Shown: one piece after another, positions 18,743 through 26,359 of the stretch
Numbering within the stretch: the stretch's first letter is position 1
How the letters are laid out: each line of letters opens with the position of its first letter
Source: Clostridium massiliamazoniense
GTDB taxonomy: Bacteria > Bacillota > Clostridia > Clostridiales > Clostridiaceae
Assembly (NCBI RefSeq): GCF_001403635.1
Contig: NZ_LN879466.1
Location: 398,254 to 462,253, forward strand
Length of the DNA stretch: 64,000 nucleotides
Reading direction: 5' to 3'
Made by a program: the position numbers and the translations under genes
Notes under the pieces: model-generated
The model's database searches: none
The model's input: the letters and a program-made list of their open reading frames with translations, nothing else
Told to the model about the DNA's origin: nothing

Positions 18743-18817
18743 ATAAAAAAATCTTATTTTGGGGGGAATTTTTTTATTAAAGTTAAGGAGTTAGATTTAG
18801 TCAAGTAAATATGGAAA

Positions 18818-18849
18818 TTGTACACTATAAATGGTTAAATATATATAAT
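18818..18849 (+). promoter_or_regulatory. Candidate promoter of the binding-protein gene
   Basis: TTGTAC (18818) and TATATA (18842) are 18 bp apart, with an overlapping TATAAT two bases further on. It stands just upstream of the cre site and about 50 bp before the ATG, so the binding protein probably has its own strong promoter. Confidence 0.45.
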
Positions 18850-18859
18850 ATAATCATAT

Positions 18860-18873
18860 TGTAAACGTTATTA
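18860..18873 (+). promoter_or_regulatory. CcpA operator (cre) before the sugar-binding lipoprotein gene
   Basis: TGTAAACGTTATTA matches the cre consensus TGWAANCGNTNWCA at all but one position. It lies just downstream of the candidate promoter and 23 bp before the start codon, a repressing position. This predicts carbon catabolite repression of the binding protein and the genes after it. Confidence 0.65.
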
Positions 18874-18896
18874 AATTAGTGAGAGGGGTAAAAATA

Positions 18897-20339
18897 ATGA
18901 AGTTAAAAAAGATAGTTTCATTAGCTACTTGTATGCTATTAGCAACAACAACATTATTAACTGGTTGTGGATCAGATAGTAAAGCCACTGCTAGTAAAGA
19001 TGGTATAACTACTTTAAAGTGGTATACAATAGGTGGACAACCAAAGGATTATGATAAGGTAATTGCTGAGGCAAATAAATACTTAGGGGAAAAAATAGGT
19101 GTTAACCTAGATATGAAATTTATAGATTTTGGTGATTATAGCCAAAAGATGTCCGTTATAGTTAACTCAGGTGAGGATTATGACTTAGCATTTACTTGTT
19201 CATGGGCTGGAGATTATTTAGGGAATTCTAGAAAAGGTGCATTCCTTGAATTAGATCCATATTTAGATACTGTAGGTAAAGAAATGAAGGCTGCAATCGA
19301 TCAGAGATTCTGGGATGGTGCTAAAATTGATGGAAAAACTTATGCTGTTCCAACACAAAAGGAGTTAGGGGTATCTCCAATGTGGGCATTTACTAAGGAA
19401 TATGTAGATAAATACAATATACCTGTAAATGAGATTCATAGTTTAGAAGACTTAGAGCCATGGTTAAAACTTATAAAAGAGAAGGAACCAAATGTAGTTC
19501 CATTATATATAACAAAAGGTTTCTCATTTACTACTTTCTTTGATCAATTAGTTGATCCAGTAGGAATATCTTTAGATGATAATGGTGAATTAAAAGTTAA
19601 AAATATGTTTGAAACACCAGAAATGAAGAAAACTTTAGAAACTTTAAGAAAGTACTATAAAGCTGGATATATAAATTCAGATTCTGCAACAACTCAAGAT
19701 GATAAATCAGTTAAGAGATTTGTAACTAAAGGAGATGGACAACCATACGCTGATCAAATATGGAGTGAAACTTTAAAATACCCAGTTGTTACAAGTACTA
19801 TAACAGATACTTGGATAACAAACGGTTCAACTACAGGTTCAATGATTGCAGTTTCAGCTAATTCTAAAAACAAAGAAAAAGCTATAGAGTTCTTAAATCT
19901 ATTAAATACAGATAAAGAAATAAGAAATCTTCTTAACTATGGTATAGAAGGAACTCACTATGAAAAAGTTAGTGAAAATAAAATTAAGTTAATTAATAAA
20001 CAAGGTTATGATGTACCTTATTTCTCATTAGGAAACTTATTTATAACTTATGTAACTGAAAATGAACCAGAAACTAAGTGGGATGAATTCAAAAAATTCA
20101 ATGATGAAGCTAAGTTATCACCAGCTTTAGGATTTAAATTTAACTCTCAAAAAGTTACTACAGAAATAGCAGCAGTAAATAATGTTTTAGAAGAATTCAA
20201 AGCTACTCTTTACAGTGGTTCAGTTGATATAGATGACTATTTAGGAAAATTAAATACTAAGTTAAAAGCACAAGGACTAGATAAGATTGTTGCAGAAATG
20301 CAAAGTCAAATAGATGCATGGAAAGCTAGTAATAAATAA
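18897..20339 (+). CDS. Oligosaccharide ABC transporter substrate-binding lipoprotein
   Basis: 480 residues from the ATG at 18897 (GAGAGGGG site); a GTG 18 bp upstream overlaps that site. The lipoprotein signal ends LLTGC at Cys24, so the protein is lipid-anchored outside the cell. The body is a family 1 extracellular binding protein (TTLKWYTIGGQPKDYDKVIA) and the C-terminal about 150 residues (NEPETKWDEFKKFNDEAK ... ALGFKFN) match the DUF3502 type seen in LplA-like proteins that pair with LplB/YtcP permeases. It should deliver glycans to the permeases encoded upstream. Two hydrolase genes separate it from the permeases. It has its own promoter region and terminator. Confidence 0.92.
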   Translation: MKLKKIVSLATCMLLATTTLLTGCGSDSKATASKDGITTLKWYTIGGQPKDYDKVIAEANKYLGEKIGVNLDMKFIDFGDYSQKMSVIVNSGEDYDLAFTCSWAGDYLGNSRKGAFLELDPYLDTVGKEMKAAIDQRFWDGAKIDGKTYAVPTQKELGVSPMWAFTKEYVDKYNIPVNEIHSLEDLEPWLKLIKEKEPNVVPLYITKGFSFTTFFDQLVDPVGISLDDNGELKVKNMFETPEMKKTLETLRKYYKAGYINSDSATTQDDKSVKRFVTKGDGQPYADQIWSETLKYPVVTSTITDTWITNGSTTGSMIAVSANSKNKEKAIEFLNLLNTDKEIRNLLNYGIEGTHYEKVSENKIKLINKQGYDVPYFSLGNLFITYVTENEPETKWDEFKKFNDEAKLSPALGFKFNSQKVTTEIAAVNNVLEEFKATLYSGSVDIDDYLGKLNTKLKAQGLDKIVAEMQSQIDAWKASNK

Positions 20340-20360
20340 TTTAAATTAATCAATAATTCA

Positions 20361-20388
20361 GGGGCTGGTTTATACAGCCCCATTTTAT
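20361..20388 (+). terminator. Rho-independent terminator after binding-protein gene
   Basis: GGGGCTG pairs with CAGCCCC, followed by ATTTTAT. The stem is almost the same as that after the mannosidase gene. Partial read-through could set the binding protein above the downstream kinases. Confidence 0.8.
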
Positions 20389-20430
20389 AAGAAATTTACT
20401 TAATTAATAGAATTTGAGGAGGAACAGGTC

Positions 20431-21321
20431 ATGATAGCTTGTATAGATATTGGTGGAACAGCAATAAAAGTTGGAGTTTTAGATTTAGAAGGAAATATAA
20501 TTTGTAGAGATTCTTTAGAAGTGAATCATGAATTGGAAGGATTTACTAAAAGTTTATTAGGGTGGATTGAAGAAGTTAGAAAAGAACACAACATAAAAGG
20601 AGTAGCAATAAGTTCTCCAGGAGCAGTAGATACAAAAGTAGGTGTAGTTGATGGAGCAAGTGCGGTGCCTTGTATTCATGGACCTAATTGGAAGGAAATT
20701 ATAGGCGATGCTACTGGATTACCAGTGAGTATTGAAAATGATGCAAATTGTGCAGCTTTAGCTGAAAGTTTCAGTGGTTCAGGAAAAGAAATAGAAGATG
20801 TTTTATTTTTAGTATGTGGAACAGGAATTGGTGGAGCAATAGTTAAAAATGGAAGAATTCATCATGGAAAACATCTTCATGGTGGAGAATTTGGCTATAT
20901 GTTAATGGAAGAGAATGATGGAAAGTTTTCAATATTTAGTGAAGTAGGTTCAACAATGTCCTTTGTAAGAAAGGCAAGGGCTCATTTTCAAGATGAAAGT
21001 TTTGATGGAAAAAAGGTATTTGAAATGGCTAAAGCAGGGGATGAATTTTGTATAGAGATAATAGATAGATTTTATTTGAATATGGCAAAGGGAATATTTA
21101 ATCTTCAATATATTTATGATCCAGAATTAATTTTAATTGGTGGAGCTATATCAGAGAGAGAAGATTTTATAGATAGAATTAATGAAAAAATAGATTACCT
21201 AATGGAAAAAATAGATATTGCAAAAGTAAGACCTATAATAGGAACTTGTATGCATAAGAAGGATGCAAATCTTGTAGGAGCATTAGCTAATTTCTTAGGT
21301 GAATATAAAGTAGAAAATTAA
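20431..21321 (+). CDS. ROK family sugar kinase (no zinc-finger motif)
   Basis: 296 residues. The ATP-phosphate motif CIDIGGTAIKVGV opens the protein; the middle has VSIENDANCAALAE (catalytic Asp) and VCGTGIGGAIVKNG; the signature region is HGGEFGYM. The CxCGxxGCxE zinc cluster of most ROK proteins is absent, as in beta-glucoside kinase-type members. It has no DNA-binding domain, so it is an enzyme, not a repressor. It probably phosphorylates a sugar released by the GH38/GH20 enzymes (mannose, GlcNAc or ManNAc); which one cannot be told. GAGGAGGAA precedes the ATG. Confidence 0.88.
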   Translation: MIACIDIGGTAIKVGVLDLEGNIICRDSLEVNHELEGFTKSLLGWIEEVRKEHNIKGVAISSPGAVDTKVGVVDGASAVPCIHGPNWKEIIGDATGLPVSIENDANCAALAESFSGSGKEIEDVLFLVCGTGIGGAIVKNGRIHHGKHLHGGEFGYMLMEENDGKFSIFSEVGSTMSFVRKARAHFQDESFDGKKVFEMAKAGDEFCIEIIDRFYLNMAKGIFNLQYIYDPELILIGGAISEREDFIDRINEKIDYLMEKIDIAKVRPIIGTCMHKKDANLVGALANFLGEYKVEN

Positions 21322-21376
21322 TACAACTATTATAAATTTAGAAGTATATTAAATAAATTATAGGAATGGTGATAGG

Positions 21377-21859
21377 ATGGATTGTTTTTATGAGCAATTT
21401 CTAGGAAGGGATTATGGTGTCAAAGCAAAAAGATTTGAACTATTAAGAGAGACTTTAATTATGGCAGCAATGTTAGGTTCTGTATTTGTTGGAGTAGCTT
21501 TTGGACTTGTAGTATTTTTCCTATATCTTATTCTTGGTGTTGTAGGAAAAAATATATTTTTAGAATATGAATATGAATTAACTGAAGATGAGCTTGTTAT
21601 AAGTAAAATATTAAATAAAAAAGCTAGAAAGAAAATAGCTACAATAAATATAAATGAAGTTGTTGATGTAACTAAAGGGGATGTGGCAGTAAAGCAGGGT
21701 GCTAAAATAATTAATGCATCTTTTAAAGAAGATAAAGCTAATAAACAAATAATTTATATAAATAAAAGTGGGAATTTAGTTGGATTCAGAGTTTCTATGG
21801 ATAGCAAGTTAATATATAACTGCAAGAGGATAAATAGATTAAGTTTCAATAATTTATAG
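21377..21859 (+). CDS. Small membrane protein, DUF6106-like
   Basis: 160 residues. After [20 protein letters not shown] come two close membrane segments ([35 protein letters not shown]) and a cytosolic beta-rich domain of about 95 residues ([20 protein letters not shown]). The pattern matches the uncharacterised DUF6106 family as I recall it; function unknown. It sits between the ROK kinase and the ABC ATPase, about 20 bp before the latter. The link to sugar transport is by position only. Confidence 0.7.
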   Translation: MDCFYEQFLGRDYGVKAKRFELLRETLIMAAMLGSVFVGVAFGLVVFFLYLILGVVGKNIFLEYEYELTEDELVISKILNKKARKKIATININEVVDVTKGDVAVKQGAKIINASFKEDKANKQIIYINKSGNLVGFRVSMDSKLIYNCKRINRLSFNNL

Positions 21860-21879
21860 AAATATGGGGGAATAGAAGA

Positions 21880-22986
21880 ATGGCAGGATTACTTTTAAAG
21901 AATATAACCAAACAATATGACAATGGATTTAAGGCAGTAAATGATTTTAATTTAGAAATTAATGATAGAGAATTTATAGTATTTGTTGGTCCATCGGGAT
22001 GTGGTAAGTCAACAACATTAAGAATGATAGCAGGTCTTGAAGAAATATCAGATGGGGAACTTTATATTGGTGATAGATTAGTAAATGATATTGAACCTAA
22101 GGAAAGAGATATAGCAATGGTTTTCCAGAATTATGCTTTATATCCTCACATGACTGTTTATGATAATATGGCATTTGCTTTAAAACTTAGAAAAACTCCA
22201 AAGGATGAAATTGATAAGAAGGTTAGAGAAGCAGCAAAAATATTAGATATGGAACATCTTTTAGATAGAAAGCCAAAGGCTTTATCAGGAGGACAAAGAC
22301 AAAGGGTTGCTATGGGAAGAGCTATTGTAAGACATCCAAAGGTGTTCTTAATGGATGAGCCTTTATCAAACCTTGATGCTAAGTTAAGAGTTCAAATGAG
22401 AACAGAAATAGCAAAATTATATTCAAAATTAAAAACAACATTTATATATGTTACCCATGACCAAACAGAGGCTATGACTTTAGGTTCAAGAATAGTAGTT
22501 ATGAAGGATGGGGTTGCTCAACAAATTGCTACACCAAAGGAAATATATAATAATCCAGCTAATCTTTTTGTTGCTACATTTATAGGAAGCCCTCAAATGA
22601 ATATTTTATATGGTGAGACTATATCAAGAGATGGAAAAATATACTTAAAGGTATTAAATAAAGAAGTTGAACTTACTAAGGAACAAGCAAGAAAATTAAG
22701 AGCAAATGGATATGAAAATAAAGAAGTTTTAGTTGGAATTAGACCAGAAAATATAAGTTGTAAAAAAGAAGATATAGAAGCTTCAGATGTAGTATTTAAA
22801 GAAAAAATAGATGTTTCAGAAAATCTAGGAGCAGAAACATTCTTACATTTAAATATTGATGGAAGAAATGTCATAATCAAAACTACAACTACTGATGGCT
22901 TAGATGCTTTATCTGAAATTGAATTTGTTTTAGATACTTCAAGAATTCATATCTTTGATAAAGAAGAACAATTTACAGTGATTTAA
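21880..22986 (+). CDS. ugpC: Sugar ABC transporter ATPase, MalK/MsmK/UgpC family
   Basis: 368 residues. Walker [19 protein letters not shown]-loop [13 protein letters not shown], signature [14 protein letters not shown], Walker [17 protein letters not shown] and H-loop [11 protein letters not shown] are all intact. Residues about 240-368 are the TOBE/OB regulatory domain found in MalK-type proteins ([11 protein letters not shown]). It should energise the LplB/YtcP-type permeases encoded upstream; such ATPases often serve several sugar importers. GGGGGAA precedes the ATG. It is followed 16 bp later by the second ROK gene. The symbol is the family name, not proof of glycerol phosphate transport. 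Confidence 0.92.
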   Translation: MAGLLLKNITKQYDNGFKAVNDFNLEINDREFIVFVGPSGCGKSTTLRMIAGLEEISDGELYIGDRLVNDIEPKERDIAMVFQNYALYPHMTVYDNMAFALKLRKTPKDEIDKKVREAAKILDMEHLLDRKPKALSGGQRQRVAMGRAIVRHPKVFLMDEPLSNLDAKLRVQMRTEIAKLYSKLKTTFIYVTHDQTEAMTLGSRIVVMKDGVAQQIATPKEIYNNPANLFVATFIGSPQMNILYGETISRDGKIYLKVLNKEVELTKEQARKLRANGYENKEVLVGIRPENISCKKEDIEASDVVFKEKIDVSENLGAETFLHLNIDGRNVIIKTTTTDGLDALSEIEFVLDTSRIHIFDKEEQFTVI

Positions 22987-23002
22987 TTATTTGGAGGGGA
23001 AT

Positions 23003-23944
23003 ATGGAGAATTTATATATTGGAGTGGACTTAGGTGGAACAAAAATTTATACAGCTCTAGGAGATAATTTAGGAAATATAATAAGTGAAGAAGTAGTTCC
23101 AACAGAGGCTAATAAAGGACCAGAGCAAATAATAGAAAAGATAATTAAGTCTATAAAAAATGTATCTAAGGCTATAGATATGAGCAAAATAAAAGCTATA
23201 GGCATAGGTTCACCAGGACCATTAGATGTGAAAAATGGAATTATTGTATGTCCACCTAATCTACCAATAAGAAACTTTAATGTAGTGGAAGCTATAAAAA
23301 GAGAATTTGAAATTCCAACTTTCTTAGATAATGATGCTAATGCAGCAACTTTAGGAGAATATATTTTTGGGGCAGGTAAAGGGACAGATAATATGGTTTA
23401 TATAACAGCTAGCACTGGCGTTGGTGGAGGAGCCATATTAAATGGAAAAATATATAGAGGAAGTACATCAAATGCCTTAGAAGTTGGACATACTACTGTA
23501 GAACCAAAGGGAAGAAAATGTGGATGTGGTAATGCAGGTTGTGTAGAGTCTATGAGCTCAGGAATATATATTGAGAAAATGGCTAATGATTCCTTAAGTA
23601 AAGAAAAAGAAACCTCATTAAAAAATTATGAAAAAGTTACAGCAAAAGAGGTATTCATTGAAGCAGAAAATGGTGATGAGGAAGCAAAGAATATTCTTTC
23701 AGAAACATTATCTTATTTAGGAATAGCTGTAGCTAACTGTGCAAATATTTTTGATCCAGATAAAATAGTCATTGGTGGAGGAATAACTAAGGGTGGTAAA
23801 ACTGTATTTACAAAAATTGATGAAGTAATGCAGGAACGTTGTTTAAAACCAATACTTGAAAACTGTAAAGTGGAAAAGGCCTTATTAGGAGAAAAAGCAG
23901 GTGTAATAGGAGCTGTTGCACTAGCTATGGTTGAAAGTAAATAA
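23003..23944 (+). CDS. ROK family kinase, glucokinase-like
   Basis: 313 residues from the ATG at 23003; a TTG 12 bp earlier is part of the TTGGAGGGG ribosome site. Motifs: YIGVDLGGTKIYTAL (phosphate binding), TFLDNDANAATLGE (catalytic Asp), TASTGVGGGAILNG, EVGHTT and the zinc cluster CGCGNAGCVES. This is a classical ROK glucokinase or mannose/GlcNAc kinase. It differs clearly from the first ROK in the cluster, which lacks the zinc cluster, so the two probably act on different sugars. It ends the operon before a strong terminator. Confidence 0.9.
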   Translation: MENLYIGVDLGGTKIYTALGDNLGNIISEEVVPTEANKGPEQIIEKIIKSIKNVSKAIDMSKIKAIGIGSPGPLDVKNGIIVCPPNLPIRNFNVVEAIKREFEIPTFLDNDANAATLGEYIFGAGKGTDNMVYITASTGVGGGAILNGKIYRGSTSNALEVGHTTVEPKGRKCGCGNAGCVESMSSGIYIEKMANDSLSKEKETSLKNYEKVTAKEVFIEAENGDEEAKNILSETLSYLGIAVANCANIFDPDKIVIGGGITKGGKTVFTKIDEVMQERCLKPILENCKVEKALLGEKAGVIGAVALAMVESK

Positions 23945-23957
23945 AAAGTAAGTCATG

Positions 23958-23996
23958 TAAGGATGTATCTGAGGTTCTGATACATCCTTATTTTAA
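23958..23996 (+). terminator. Rho-independent terminator after second ROK gene
   Basis: Perfect 12-bp arms TAAGGATGTATC/GATACATCCTTA with a nine-base loop and a following T-rich tract. The same AGGATGTATC stem recurs at 46137 and 50025. Confidence 0.9.
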
Positions 23997-24143
23997 TATT
24001 ATTTATTTGAATTAAGTTTACTTTATAACTTTGGTATATTTCCTTATATTACGAATATGTATAGTAATATTTATATTTTAATAATAAGTAAAATCTGAAA
24101 AATGGAATAAACTATACATAGAAAAAACAAAGGTGGTAAAAGT

Positions 24144-25127
24144 TTGAGCAATTTAAGGAGAAATGTTTTATTAGATAATTTAAAAGGGATATTGATTTTT
24201 TTAGTGGTGTTTGGGCATTCTATGGAATTAATGAGGGATGATTTTATTACAGCTAGGATTATATATATTTTCATATATTTATTTCATATGCCTGTTTTTG
24301 TATTTATATCAGGGTATTTTTCTAAAAATATAATTAAAGGAAGAAATACAGCAGTGAAGTCTCTTTTAATGATATTTTTATTTTTTAATACAATTTGGAA
24401 TACTATAGCATTACTATCTGGGAAGATAGATGTTTTTTCATTTTTAATTCCCGGATGGGCTTTATGGTATATATTAAGTATGTTTTTTTGGAAGATGATG
24501 CTTCCAGATTTATTGAAGATAAAGAGAGTATTTATACTAAGTTTGATTTTTGGAGTTATTGCAAGGCTATTTAGTGATTTTGGAACTATGATGTCACTTT
24601 CTAGAACTATAACATTCTTACCTTTCTTTTTAGCTGGATATTTTTCAAGTGATATTGAGATTAGAAAAATAAAAAATGATAGTAAAGTAGTTTCAATAAT
24701 AATATTAATTATAGTTGGGATTTTTGCGATATTTTTAGGTGTATCAAAGGTTATACCTACAGAGCTTCTATGGGTAGATAGACCTTATAATAGCTTTGAT
24801 ATGGGTACTATACCTAGCATAATTTCTTCTGTGGTATCTTATATAATTGGTTTTACATCTATTTATGCATTAATAAATTTAGCACCAACAAGAGAGTGTG
24901 CTTTAAGTAAAATAGGAAGAAATACATTTCCAGTTTATATACTTCATACTTATTTAGTTGTTTTATTAATAGGTGCAAGTTCAATAATACCATTTTACGA
25001 ATTAAAGCTATTGGTAGCTTTTCTTGGATCCTTAGTAATAACATTTATTTTATCGAGAGATTATGTATGTGATAAATTCAATAAATTTATTAAAAATCTA
25101 ACTTCAATGGTAGCAAAGGGGAAATGA
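24144..25127 (+). CDS. Membrane acyltransferase (acyltransferase 3 family)
   Basis: 327 residues, starting at TTG after AAAGGTGG; no ATG lies near. The N-terminal LLDNLKGILIFLVVFGHSME is the family signature, with the active-site-type His after FG. About ten hydrophobic segments follow, including FFLAGYFSSD and IGRNTFPVYILHTYLVVLL. Members transfer acetyl or succinyl groups to sugars or polysaccharides. The gene overlaps the next (SGNH esterase) by four bases (ATGA), so the two are translated together. That pairing suggests O-acylation and de-acylation of a glycan. It lies behind the sugar operon's terminator and may not share its transcript. Confidence 0.88.
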   Translation: MSNLRRNVLLDNLKGILIFLVVFGHSMELMRDDFITARIIYIFIYLFHMPVFVFISGYFSKNIIKGRNTAVKSLLMIFLFFNTIWNTIALLSGKIDVFSFLIPGWALWYILSMFFWKMMLPDLLKIKRVFILSLIFGVIARLFSDFGTMMSLSRTITFLPFFLAGYFSSDIEIRKIKNDSKVVSIIILIIVGIFAIFLGVSKVIPTELLWVDRPYNSFDMGTIPSIISSVVSYIIGFTSIYALINLAPTRECALSKIGRNTFPVYILHTYLVVLLIGASSIIPFYELKLLVAFLGSLVITFILSRDYVCDKFNKFIKNLTSMVAKGK

Positions 25128-25762
25128 TAAATATGATAGAACATAATAAAGGATATAGAATATTATTTCAAGGGGATAGTATAACCTATGCTAATAGAAT
25201 AAAAATGATAAAATCTAGCTTAGGTATAGGATATTGTTCAATAATAGGAAAATATATAAAAAATAATTATGGTGAAAAGATAACTTGTCTTAATAAAGGA
25301 ATATATGGTGATACAACCACAAGACTTAAGAAAAGATGGATTAAAGATTCCATAGAAATAAATCCAGATACATTGTCTCTTCTTATAGGCATAAATGATT
25401 GTTGGAGAAGGTATGATAGAGGGATTATAACACCAGTTGAACAATTTAAGGAAAATTATGAATATATATTGAAACAAAGTACTGAAAGTAATAAAAATTT
25501 ATCTCTAATAATATTAAGTCCTTTTCTAATTCCCCTTAGTAGAAGACAAGAAGAGTGGTTTGAAGATTTAAATCCAAAAATAGAAGTAGTTGAGGATTTG
25601 GCTAATAAATATAATGCAACTTATATTCCCTTAAATGATATGTTTAGGGAAATTGTAAGTAATGGGACTAATGCTAGAATTCTAACTAGAGATGGAGTTC
25701 ATCCAACTCAAGAGGGGCATAAAATAATCGCTAAAGCTTGGATAAAAGCTATGGATATATAA
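25124..25762 (+). CDS. SGNH/GDSL-type esterase
   Basis: 212 residues. Block I is LFQGDSITYANR (nucleophile Ser), block II GIYGDTT (Gly), block III LIGINDCWRR (Asn), block V DGVHPTQEGHKIIAKAW (Asp and His). All four catalytic elements are present. No signal peptide, so it is probably cytosolic. Such enzymes remove acetyl groups from sugars. The ATG at 25124 overlaps the acyltransferase stop; a second ATG at 25133 has better spacing to AAAGGGG and may be the real start. A decayed copy of the gene's 3' end lies at 43235-43306. Confidence 0.88.
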   Translation: MINMIEHNKGYRILFQGDSITYANRIKMIKSSLGIGYCSIIGKYIKNNYGEKITCLNKGIYGDTTTRLKKRWIKDSIEINPDTLSLLIGINDCWRRYDRGIITPVEQFKENYEYILKQSTESNKNLSLIILSPFLIPLSRRQEEWFEDLNPKIEVVEDLANKYNATYIPLNDMFREIVSNGTNARILTRDGVHPTQEGHKIIAKAWIKAMDI

Positions 25763-26359
25763 TATGGTTGAAGGCAAATAAAAAGTGATTATATAAGAAG
25801 ATAGTTATTCAATAATTTATATCTAATTTATATTTTTTTATAAAAAATTACTATAATGAGATTGAGTATGAGAGCTATTTCAAAATATAAATAAATGATA
25901 AACAATATGCTCCTAATAAAACTAATAAACATAGGTATCTATAAGATTTATTTTTAATATTTATTTTTTTGATATTATTTTCAGACAATTTTTTCACCCC
26001 ATTTTGGAATATTTATATTAAAAAATAAATATATCCTTGTAAATATATTTAATCAATACAAAATTACTAAAATGTTTATTTATTACATTAAAATGTTTGA
26101 AGTTAGAGTAATTTTTAATTCAGTATAATTTATAAATAAAGCATTTTAAAAAATAAATTAGTCATGAAAAATAAAATAAATATTTATAACATTAAGTTAA
26201 GTGTTAATAAAATGTAAAATTTTAATGAAACATTTTAGACAATAAAAAATACATATGAGCTTATAGTTATAGATTTAAAATTAATTTTACTTTAGAATAA
26301 TCAATAATATATTATAAGTGTAATTTTACAAATATAAAAAAGAAAAAGAGAGAGAGAGT
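25763..26359. other. Intergenic region, 597 bp, extremely AT-rich
   Basis: No open frame, hairpin terminator or recognised operator was seen. The motif TAAAATGTTT occurs twice close together (about 26066 and 26088), with ACATTTTA-type inverse relatives further on, which might be a regulator's site. It must contain the promoter of the secreted protein gene that follows. Confidence 0.5.

Noticed and set aside
25763-26359. VirR-type boxes or another known clostridial operator before the surface protein gene
   Set aside because: No match to the CCAGTT-type direct repeats was found; only vague TAAAATGTTT repeats.
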